DNA of 12,576 nt. It comes from CAVWDI01 sp046259385 (GTDB lineage: Bacteria > Chloroflexota > Anaerolineae > Anaerolineales > UBA4823). The stretch is taken from assembly GCA_046259385.1 (NCBI GenBank), contig JBJYWI010000162.1, positions 1 through 12,576 on the forward strand. Direction: 5' to 3'. Below are positions 1-5,984 of this stretch, in pieces. The notes beneath the pieces were generated by a model. The model searched no databases. It saw only the letters and a program-made list of their open reading frames with translations, and was not told where the DNA came from. Both the position numbers and the translations under genes were made by a program. The number at the start of each line of letters is the position of its first letter. The first letter of the stretch is position 1.

Positions 1-8
1 AGAATTTT

Positions 9-42
9 AAAAAGGTCTGGTGAAAAATCCCAGGCTTTTTTT
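9..42 (+). terminator. Hairpin with T-run, probable Rho-independent terminator
   Basis: Positions 9-20 pair with 30-41 around a 9-nt loop, with two G-T wobbles, and the 3' arm is a run of seven T (36-42). The wobbles pair only when read on the plus strand, so it best ends a plus-strand transcript entering from left of the window. On the minus strand the stem is weaker (A-C mismatches) but is still followed by TTTTT, so it may also end the SH3-domain gene. Confidence 0.6.
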
Positions 43-692
43 ATCTTCCACCTAAAAAAGAAATTAAAGTTCCGAATAATCCCACAACTGTAAGGCCAAT
101 AATTACCAGACCCATAGGGATACCAGCCGGCGTGGTTGAAGGTTCTTCCACCTCATAGGTCGGTATTGTTACAGGAGCAGGTGCTGTATAAGTAGGTAGT
201 CGTGTGGGTACAATTTCAATATCAAANNNNNNNNNNATCAAATTGGGCAGCAAGTGTAGGGTCTATTGTAGGTGTTACATTTGGCGTCGGGGTAGGTGGA
301 GGTTCAACAACCGAAAGGGTGCCTCGTATATCGACAAGATCAGACCATATCCAGCCTATTCCACCCGGTACACCTGGATAAGAAATCTGAATCCAATCTC
401 CTCCAGAAGAACGACCCAGGGCAGGTACCTGTTGACCGACGACAAGAACCCCTATGATTTCATAACCAATCGTTGACGGTCCTGCTCGTACATTTGCAAA
501 TCCTTGTTCATTTGCCAGAACAACAGCTGTTGCACCGGATGGTGTCCCGGTTACAGTTGGCACTGAACCTGTTGGTAATTGCAAATTATTTTTTGCTTCT
601 ACTGTCGATACCTCAGAATACAATAGGGTTGCAGCAACAAATAGCAGTAGTATAGAAATTACAAAGAGTTTGTTGACTTTATTAAGAATCAT
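41..692 (-). CDS. Exported, membrane-anchored bacterial SH3-domain protein (spans an N gap)
   Basis: I do not recognise a named gene. The ATG start is at 690-692 and the TAA stop at 41-43. Residues 1-36 form a signal-anchor-like segment (a few Lys, then a long hydrophobic run). Residues about 56-121 look like a bacterial SH3 domain, with the typical NVRAGPS start and a GWIWSDLV end. A Pro/Thr-rich linker follows (about 130-185), then a C-terminal hydrophobic helix (about 186-207) ending in GGR. The 10-N run at 227-236 splits the frame, but both flanks carry ATCAAA. Removing the N run and one copy leaves 636 nt, a continuous 211-residue protein. Bacterial SH3 domains often bind cell wall or extracellular ligands, so a cell-envelope location is inferred. 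No convincing Shine-Dalgarno site precedes the ATG. Confidence 0.75.
227..236. other. Assembly gap (10 N), probably not a real gap
   Basis: There are ten Ns with ATCAAA immediately on both sides (221-226 and 237-242). The minus-strand frames on each side both read Phe-Asp at the join. They fuse in frame if the Ns and one repeat copy are removed, so the two contig ends probably overlap and were not merged. Confidence 0.75.
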
Positions 693-800
693 GTTTTTTT
701 ATAATTGCAGAATTAAACTTGGTGCGTTATTATAATCAATCTACAGAAAAATAGATCTGAATTATTCTAGGTAATCTTTTACAACGGCTGGAGGAAAATT
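693..800. promoter_or_regulatory. Divergent intergenic region with a possible -10 box
   Basis: This 108-bp AT-rich spacer separates the divergent SH3-domain and zinc-ribbon genes. A TATAAT hexamer lies at 731-736 on the plus strand, and its overlap ATTATA (729-734) reads TATAAT on the minus strand. No good -35 box is present at 16-18 nt from either, so the promoter call is tentative. Confidence 0.25.
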
Positions 801-1403
801 TTGTCTGACAATAACTTCCAACGAATTTTCCACGGTGAGATAACTCCACAGGATCTCGCTCGTGCATTAATTGTAGAATTTAATCAGGGGAACATGAAAG
901 CACAGCAATTAGGCAAAGGCAGTCAGATCTTAGTGCAAATAGCTTCTAAAGAACGCCCCTTGTCAGGAGGTAGCACTTCAATTAGCGTTTCATTCAGAAA
1001 GATCGAAGATGGAGTGGCTGTAAAGGTTGGAAAACAATCTTGGTTTGGGGTGGCTGCTTCTCTTGGTCAAACGGCTTTATACACCTGGAGAAATCCCTGG
1101 AGAATCATTGACAGATTGGATGATGTAGCTCAAGATCTTGAATATCTCCAGCTAACCGACCAGATCTGGGAGATAATTGAGTCAACAGCTCAATCCCAGG
1201 GTGCTACATTCGAATTATCAGATCGATTACGAAGATTAACTTGTGAATTTTGCCAAACTGCTAACCCGGTAGGGGCACCTAGCTGTATTGCTTGTGGCGC
1301 TCCTCTCGGAAAAAACCAGCCCACAACTTGTCCAGAGTGTGGTTTTGTTTTGAGGAATAATGAAATTATCTGCCCTAACTGTAGGAATAAAATCAAAAAG
1401 TAA
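801..1403 (+). CDS. Double zinc-ribbon protein with an uncharacterised N-terminal domain
   Basis: The 200-residue protein starts at TTG (801), 8 nt after a good Shine-Dalgarno GGAGG within 790-796. Residues 1-130 form a mixed alpha/beta domain I cannot assign. It has no signal peptide or clear membrane helix. The C-terminus holds two zinc ribbons of the same spacing, CxxC-x10-CxxC: Cys148/151/162/165 and Cys177/180/191/194. The protein is probably cytosolic. Zinc ribbons of this kind usually mediate protein or nucleic-acid contacts, but the target is unknown. It converges with the HEAT-like gene across 48 bp that hold no clear terminator. The coding call is secure and the function is not. Confidence 0.85.
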   Translation: MSDNNFQRIFHGEITPQDLARALIVEFNQGNMKAQQLGKGSQILVQIASKERPLSGGSTSISVSFRKIEDGVAVKVGKQSWFGVAASLGQTALYTWRNPWRIIDRLDDVAQDLEYLQLTDQIWEIIESTAQSQGATFELSDRLRRLTCEFCQTANPVGAPSCIACGAPLGKNQPTTCPECGFVLRNNEIICPNCRNKIKK

Positions 1404-1451
1404 AGATGAATGATATTCACCTACCATCCCTAACGAATACTGAAACCGATA

Positions 1452-2123
1452 CTATGGTGAACTCAGCAACTTGATTGTTGTATTTAATCTCTGCATCATT
1501 TCGGATAAATCCATATCTTTTTTTTCAGCATTTACCCGGTTTTCCAATCTTTTTGCTAATCTTTCCAGATCTGGAAGAACCTCTAGATAACCTACTTTTC
1601 CGATGATTTCTAATGCAATTAAACGCATATTAATTGCACATTCCCTATCCATTACGAACTTCCTTAGTTGATCTCCAGCGCACGCACAAGAACATAACAG
1701 TTGAACAACATATTCTCTAGATGGAGGATCAACTTCTGCAAGTTCCAAAAGGGAATAAACTTCTTCGGTGCTGATTTGTGATAAATAATTAGTTAATATA
1801 AAGCGGGGATCCTTTTGGGGACTCTTAGATGTTTTAATATCATCCAACAAACCAGATAAAACCCGCACAATAAATGCCCGCAGTGAAAAATCCGGCTCAG
1901 AGAGGTTGCTTGCAAGCAAGTATATGATAATAGGGTTTTGTTTAATTGCATCAAGTTCAATTAATCGTTCAAAACCTTTCTTTCGTTCTAACAATTCTGG
2001 CGATATTAATAATTCTGCTGCGAACCAGATATCAGTAAGGTTTTCTGGCACTGAAACACGACTTTGTTTTTCTGCTTCTGACTGGATACGCTGAAAATCC
2101 TGGTTGGAAAATTGTGTTTTCAA
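1452..2123 (-). CDS. HEAT-like helical-repeat protein of unknown function
   Basis: The 223-residue protein starts at TTG (2121-2123). A Shine-Dalgarno AAAGGTG (minus strand, within 2127-2133) lies just upstream, and no better start exists because the next Met is far inside the conserved helical part. The sequence is almost entirely amphipathic helix. Segments at about 42-95 and 160-195 resemble HEAT/armadillo repeats, with spaced Leu/Ile, Pro-Asp turns and a final LPDLERLAKRL helix. Three closely spaced Cys (144, 146, 148) may be structural. Such folds are usually scaffolds for protein contacts. It lies 12 nt after the transketolase stop, so the two are probably co-transcribed. A link between their functions is not evident. 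Confidence 0.8.
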   Translation of the reverse strand: MKTQFSNQDFQRIQSEAEKQSRVSVPENLTDIWFAAELLISPELLERKKGFERLIELDAIKQNPIIIYLLASNLSEPDFSLRAFIVRVLSGLLDDIKTSKSPQKDPRFILTNYLSQISTEEVYSLLELAEVDPPSREYVVQLLCSCACAGDQLRKFVMDRECAINMRLIALEIIGKVGYLEVLPDLERLAKRLENRVNAEKKDMDLSEMMQRLNTTIKLLSSP

Positions 2124-2135
2124 ACAACACCTTTA

Positions 2136-4154
2136 TCAATAATTGAATTCATTCGCAGTATTTACAATATTAGTATCAGTCATTCCATATTCTTTGTACA
2201 AGGTTTTGTATGGAGCTGAAGCCCCGAACTTATTAACAGAAATAATCTTCCCTTTATTACCCACCCATTTCTCCCACCCCATCGAAACGCCTGCTTCAAC
2301 TGCAATTCTGTTTGAAACATCAGAAGGGAATACAGATTCACGGTATTGTGCATCTTGTTTCAAAAATAACTCCCAGCTTGGAAATGAAACAACTCGCACA
2401 TTTATACCTGATTCAACTAGAGTGTAAGCAGCCTTTAGAATCAACTCAACTTCAGAGCCACTAGCCATCAAGATTAGGTCCGGGGGATTAGTACCGAAAT
2501 CTTTAAGTATATAGGCCCCATGTTCTAAACCGTTCGCTTTGGCATACTTTGACCTGTCAATAATTGGTAAATTCTGGCGCGAGAGTATCAAAACAGTAGG
2601 GCCATTTCGCCTTCGAATTGCTACTCGCCATGCTTCACTAACTTCGTTTGCATCCGCAGGTCGGATGACAACCAGCTTAGGAATTGCTCGCAATGAAGCG
2701 ATGTGCTCTACAGGTTGGTGAGTTGGTCCATCCTCACCTAGTCCGATGCTGTCGTGGGTGAAAATCCAAATACATGGATAATCTGATAGCGCTGACAAAC
2801 GAATCGAACCTCTCATATAATCTGAAAATACTAAGAAAGTACCCCCATATGGAATAACCCCACCATGTGCTGCCATTCCATTCACCAAGGCACCCATGCC
2901 ATGTTCCCTCACCCCAAAATGAAAATTCCTCCCTTCGCGACTTATGAATTGAAAACTTGGCGAACCTTCAATCCATGTTTTATTTGATGGTGTCAGATCT
3001 GCTGATCCTCCAATTAATTCTGGGATCTTCTCTGACAATGCATTTATCACTTTACCTGAAGCCGCTCTTGTCGCCATCCCCTTATCGCCAATTGGAAATT
3101 CTGGTAAGGCGCTTTCCCATTTATCTGGCAGTTTTCCTGCTAATCGACGTTCTAATTCTTCAGCTGAATTGGGGAAATGCTTGCGATACTTCTCTAGTAA
3201 ATTTTGCCAATTCTCTTCTTCTTCCTGCCCGCGCCGCTTGCTTTGTCTGTAGTGATCAAGAACATCTTCAGGGACATAAAAGCGTGGCGATACCGGCCAT
3301 CCCAAATTGATTTTTGCGCCGTCTAATTCATCCTCCCCTGGAGGTTCACCATGTGCTTTTGCAGTGTTTTGCCTGGTTGGCAGGCCAAAACCTATTATCG
3401 TACGCGCAATGATCAAAGATGGTCTTGGATCTACCTTTGCTTTACGGATTGCTGAATCGATTTCTTCAGGATCATTTCCATTTTCAACCTTCAATACTTG
3501 CCAACCATAGGATTCAAAACGTGCGCCGCGATCTTCTGTAAATGTTAAATCTGTGCTGCCATCTATCGAAATTCGATTATCATCATATACATAAATCAGC
3601 TTACCCAATTTCAGGTGTCCTGCAAGCGAAGCAGCCTCAGAAGCTACGCCTTCCATAAGATCGCCATCAGTGACAATCGCATATATATAATGATCAATTA
3701 GTTTAAAATCAGGTTTATTAAAAATTGAAGCAAGGTGTTCCGCTGCAATAGCCATCCCGACACCATTTCCAAATCCCTGCCCCAGTGGGCCGGTTGTTAC
3801 CTCGACACCAGGTGTTATTCCACGTTCCGGATGGCCAGGTGTTTTACTTCCCCACTGCCGGAAATTCTTTATCTCATCCAGAGATAATTCATAACCAGTC
3901 AGGTATAACAAGCTATATAAAAGCATCGATCCATGCCCACCAGATAGAATAAACCGGTCTCGGTCAGGCCAGCTGGGATTTGTTGGATTGTGTTTTAAAT
4001 GTTTCATCCAGATTGTATATCCGATTGCTGCTGCTCCCATTGGCAATCCCGGGTGTCCAGAGTTCGCTTTTTGAACAGCATCAGCGGATAAAAAACGAAG
4101 GGTATTGATTGAATTTTTAATGAGATCATCCGCTTCTTTGATTGGTTTTTCCAT
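2136..4154 (-). CDS. tkt: Transketolase
   Basis: The 672-residue length is normal for a full bacterial transketolase (EC 2.2.1.1). The enzyme transfers two-carbon ketol units between sugar phosphates in the non-oxidative pentose phosphate pathway and uses thiamine diphosphate and a divalent metal. Visible landmarks are SGHPG with His34, GGHGS (72-76), GPLGQG (122-127), and the cofactor motif TDGD (162-165) running to Asn193. The pyrimidine-domain Glu417 lies in REHGM and His479 in GEDGPTHQP. The first Gly of the cofactor motif is Thr here. The ATG start is preceded by AGGGAGA. The gene heads a minus-strand pair with the HEAT-like gene and diverges from the hdr operon. It is intact, with no sign of frameshift. 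Confidence 0.97.
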   Translation of the reverse strand: MEKPIKEADDLIKNSINTLRFLSADAVQKANSGHPGLPMGAAAIGYTIWMKHLKHNPTNPSWPDRDRFILSGGHGSMLLYSLLYLTGYELSLDEIKNFRQWGSKTPGHPERGITPGVEVTTGPLGQGFGNGVGMAIAAEHLASIFNKPDFKLIDHYIYAIVTDGDLMEGVASEAASLAGHLKLGKLIYVYDDNRISIDGSTDLTFTEDRGARFESYGWQVLKVENGNDPEEIDSAIRKAKVDPRPSLIIARTIIGFGLPTRQNTAKAHGEPPGEDELDGAKINLGWPVSPRFYVPEDVLDHYRQSKRRGQEEEENWQNLLEKYRKHFPNSAEELERRLAGKLPDKWESALPEFPIGDKGMATRAASGKVINALSEKIPELIGGSADLTPSNKTWIEGSPSFQFISREGRNFHFGVREHGMGALVNGMAAHGGVIPYGGTFLVFSDYMRGSIRLSALSDYPCIWIFTHDSIGLGEDGPTHQPVEHIASLRAIPKLVVIRPADANEVSEAWRVAIRRRNGPTVLILSRQNLPIIDRSKYAKANGLEHGAYILKDFGTNPPDLILMASGSEVELILKAAYTLVESGINVRVVSFPSWELFLKQDAQYRESVFPSDVSNRIAVEAGVSMGWEKWVGNKGKIISVNKFGASAPYKTLYKEYGMTDTNIVNTANEFNY

Positions 4155-4272
4155 TACTGTATCTCCCTAAACAAATATTGATTATTGTACCCCATCGGAC
4201 TCTCTGAATATTTTCACTTCTAATAAAAATCCAGAGAGAATTTTTCTAGAATTTAATGTGAATTTACCCAAG

Positions 4273-4284
4273 TGACAAATGTCA
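4273..4284. repeat. Short palindrome TGACA-AA-TGTCA
   Basis: Two perfect 5-bp arms flank a 2-bp centre. It lies inside a wider imperfect inverted repeat, AAGTGACAAA (4270-4279) against TTTGCCACTT (4301-4310), with 9 of 10 bases pairing. It could be an operator or an RNA hairpin in the leader. No specific regulator is assigned. Confidence 0.35.
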
Positions 4285-4317
4285 AAAAGGTAGTATGTCT
4301 TTTGCCACTTACCATCT

Positions 4318-4333
4318 TGTGAAGAATATCACA
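4318..4333. promoter_or_regulatory. Crp/Rex-type operator-like palindrome TGTGA-N6-TCACA
   Basis: The 16-bp site TGTGAAGAATATCACA has perfect 5-bp arms in the spacing typical of Crp-family sites. With flanking bases (4317-4334) it also matches the Rex pattern TTGTGAA-N4-TTCACAA except at two positions of the right arm. It lies 156 nt upstream of hdrC by scaffold coordinates. An NADH/NAD-sensing Rex or a Crp/Fnr-type regulator would suit a redox operon, but neither regulator gene is in the window. Confidence 0.4.
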
Positions 4334-4343
4334 TACTATACAA

Positions 4344-4353
4344 NNNNNNNNNN
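4344..4353. other. Assembly gap (10 N) in the hdr upstream region
   Basis: There are ten Ns of presumably arbitrary length. The flanks (ending ACAA, starting AAGT) share only AA, so unlike the first gap there is no evidence that the ends simply overlap. Promoter elements may be missing. Confidence 0.9.
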
Positions 4354-4488
4354 AAGTTATTATGGGCAAATTTCCTATTTATCACCCTCGAAAATAACCA
4401 TAAAAACTTCCAACAAGGGAGTATATCTTTCACTTATTTATTTCTTTTTTGCGCAAATGTGTAAATAAAAATTAACAAGGAGGCTCAT

Positions 4489-5076
4489 ATGGTTACAGCA
4501 AGCCCAACAGTTAGAGCTCAAACTTTTCTTGAAGAAGTGGTCGCCGCAACGCCAGGAAGTGATCCTCACCTCCAGGATTGTATTCAATGCGGGACTTGTG
4601 GCGGATCATGCCCTTCCGGTGCAGATATGGACCACACTCCACGCGCTTTATTTGCGATGATTGGAGCCGGTATGAAGGATCAGGTACTTCGCAGTAATAC
4701 TCCCTGGTATTGCGTTTCTTGTTATTTTTGTATGGTTCGATGTCCGCAAGAAGTCCACATTACTGACATCATGTACACATTAAAAAGGATGGCGATCAAA
4801 AACGGATTGTACAAGGAATCAACAACTCCTTCCGCCGCAGGATTTTCTGAAACATTTATCGATTATGTCGAAAATTACGGCAGAAGTTTTGAATTTGGTT
4901 TAGCGACCCGCTATCACCTTCGCTACCATCCTGTTAAAGCGGTTGAAATGGCGACTGGCATGGGTTTTGATATGTACCGAAAAGGAAGGATGGATATTAC
5001 GCCTACACGCATCAAGAATCTAAACCAATTGAAAGCTATCCTTGATAAGGCAAAAGAGATAGGAGGTACAGAATGA
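4489..5076 (+). CDS. hdrC: CoB-CoM heterodisulfide reductase-like subunit C (HdrC)
   Basis: The 195-residue iron-sulfur subunit carries electrons from HdrA to HdrB. Two ferredoxin-type CxxCxxCxxxC motifs are complete: Cys31/34/37/41 and Cys75/78/81/85, each predicted to bind a [4Fe-4S] cluster. Both are followed by Pro, as usual. Length and layout match soluble HdrC, with no membrane segments and no fusion to HdrB. The ATG is preceded by a near-perfect AAGGAGG (4477-4483) at 5 nt spacing, the first gene of the operon. Its stop overlaps the hdrB start (ATGA at 5073-5076), suggesting translational coupling and balanced subunits. The physiological acceptor downstream of HdrB is unknown in a bacterium. 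Confidence 0.94.
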   Translation: MVTASPTVRAQTFLEEVVAATPGSDPHLQDCIQCGTCGGSCPSGADMDHTPRALFAMIGAGMKDQVLRSNTPWYCVSCYFCMVRCPQEVHITDIMYTLKRMAIKNGLYKESTTPSAAGFSETFIDYVENYGRSFEFGLATRYHLRYHPVKAVEMATGMGFDMYRKGRMDITPTRIKNLNQLKAILDKAKEIGGTE

Positions 5077-5984
5077 AATATGGTTACTACCCTGGTTGCT
5101 CATTAGAACGCAATGCATACGCATATCACCAATCTGCTATGGCTGTTGCTGAGCCCCTTGGAATAGATTTTATTGAGGTTGAGGACTGGAACTGCTGCGG
5201 TGCAACAGAATACATTACGATTGACCTCCTACCTGCTTATGCACTTGTAAGCAGGAATCTCGCAATTGCAGCCAAACAAGAACAGAATGGCAATGGAAAT
5301 CAGTTAGTTGCTCCATGTAGTGCCTGTTTTCTTAACCTGAAAAAAGCCGATCATTATATGTCAGAATCCCCTGAATTGTCAGAGCAGGTTAATCAAGCAC
5401 TGGCAGCAGGAGATTTGAATTATGAACCAGGCAGCGTAACGGTTCGCCACCTTCTTGACATCATTGTCACTGATATCGGTTTTAATAATATCGAGAGTAA
5501 AGTAACAAAACCTCTGACAAATCTACGAATTGCTCCTTATTATGGCTGCCTAATGGTTCGACCCGCAAATATTGAATCTTTTGATAATCAGGAGTATCCC
5601 AATAGCCTTGATAAACTGATGAAGTCATTGGGTGCCCAGGTTGTCGATTATCCCTTGAAAGCGCACTGTTGTGGCGGTCATATGACCCAAATCAGCGAAA
5701 ATGTCGCCCTGGGTTTGATCCAAAGGTTATTAAAAAATGCTGTCGATTATGATGCTGATGCAATTGCAACAGTCTGCCCGATGTGCCAACTGAACCTGGA
5801 TGCATATCAAGATGCAGTAAATAAGCGATACGGTACAAATTACAGGCTACCAATTTTGTATTTCACACAACTTATGGGAATTGCATTCGGAATGCCTCCA
5901 ACCGAACTTGGATTTGGTAAAGAGATTGTGGACGCAAAACCTGTTTTGGACAAAATTGAAAGAGGAAGGTTAGAAAATGAGTGA
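5073..5984 (+). CDS. hdrB: Heterodisulfide reductase-like subunit B (HdrB), two CCG domains
   Basis: The 303-residue catalytic subunit reduces a disulfide in methanogens (CoM-S-S-CoB) using two noncubane [4Fe-4S] clusters. Both cysteine-rich CCG modules are complete. The first has Cys9, Cys41-Cys42 and Cys82/Cys85. The second has Cys159, Cys199-Cys200 and Cys235/Cys238. These spacings fit CxnCCGxnCxxC, so both noncubane sites are predicted to form. A good AGGAGG (5061-5066) precedes the ATG, and the start overlaps the hdrC stop by 4 nt. The last residues form a charged helical tail. The gene overlaps hdrA by 8 nt. The real substrate here cannot be read from the sequence. Candidates are a low-molecular-weight or protein disulfide, or another electron-accepting enzyme. 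Confidence 0.95.
   Translation: MKYGYYPGCSLERNAYAYHQSAMAVAEPLGIDFIEVEDWNCCGATEYITIDLLPAYALVSRNLAIAAKQEQNGNGNQLVAPCSACFLNLKKADHYMSESPELSEQVNQALAAGDLNYEPGSVTVRHLLDIIVTDIGFNNIESKVTKPLTNLRIAPYYGCLMVRPANIESFDNQEYPNSLDKLMKSLGAQVVDYPLKAHCCGGHMTQISENVALGLIQRLLKNAVDYDADAIATVCPMCQLNLDAYQDAVNKRYGTNYRLPILYFTQLMGIAFGMPPTELGFGKEIVDAKPVLDKIERGRLENE

Larger units (their letters stand above)
4155..4488. promoter_or_regulatory. Divergent regulatory region between transketolase and hdrC, with an N gap
   Basis: This 334-bp AT-rich region has no convincing gene. It must hold the promoters for the minus-strand tkt pair and for the plus-strand hdr-mvh operon. Visible elements are a CTCTCTG/CAGAGAG inverted repeat (4200-4206 and 4232-4238) and TGACA-AA-TGTCA (4273-4284). 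There are also TGTGA-N6-TCACA (4318-4333), an 11-of-12 inverted repeat (4354-4365 with 4398-4409) and the palindrome TTTGCGCAAA (4448-4457). A TTGCCA at 4302-4307 could be a -35 box, but its -10 at 17 nt (AATATC, 4325-4330) is poor and overlaps the TGTGA palindrome. The N run hides sequence of unknown length, so no promoter can be fixed. Confidence 0.6.

Noticed and set aside
41..692. Two separate minus-strand genes on either side of the N run
   Set aside because: The flanks share ATCAAA and fuse in frame into one 211-residue protein with a sensible domain order.
1407..1419. TGAAT-gat-ATTCA hairpin between the convergent zinc-ribbon and HEAT-like genes
   Set aside because: The stem is only 5 bp, AT-rich and without a T-run, so it is too weak to call a terminator.
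4184..4189. Minus-strand TACAAT as the transketolase -10 box
   Set aside because: No acceptable -35 box lies 15-18 nt upstream, and such hexamers are common in this AT-rich stretch.
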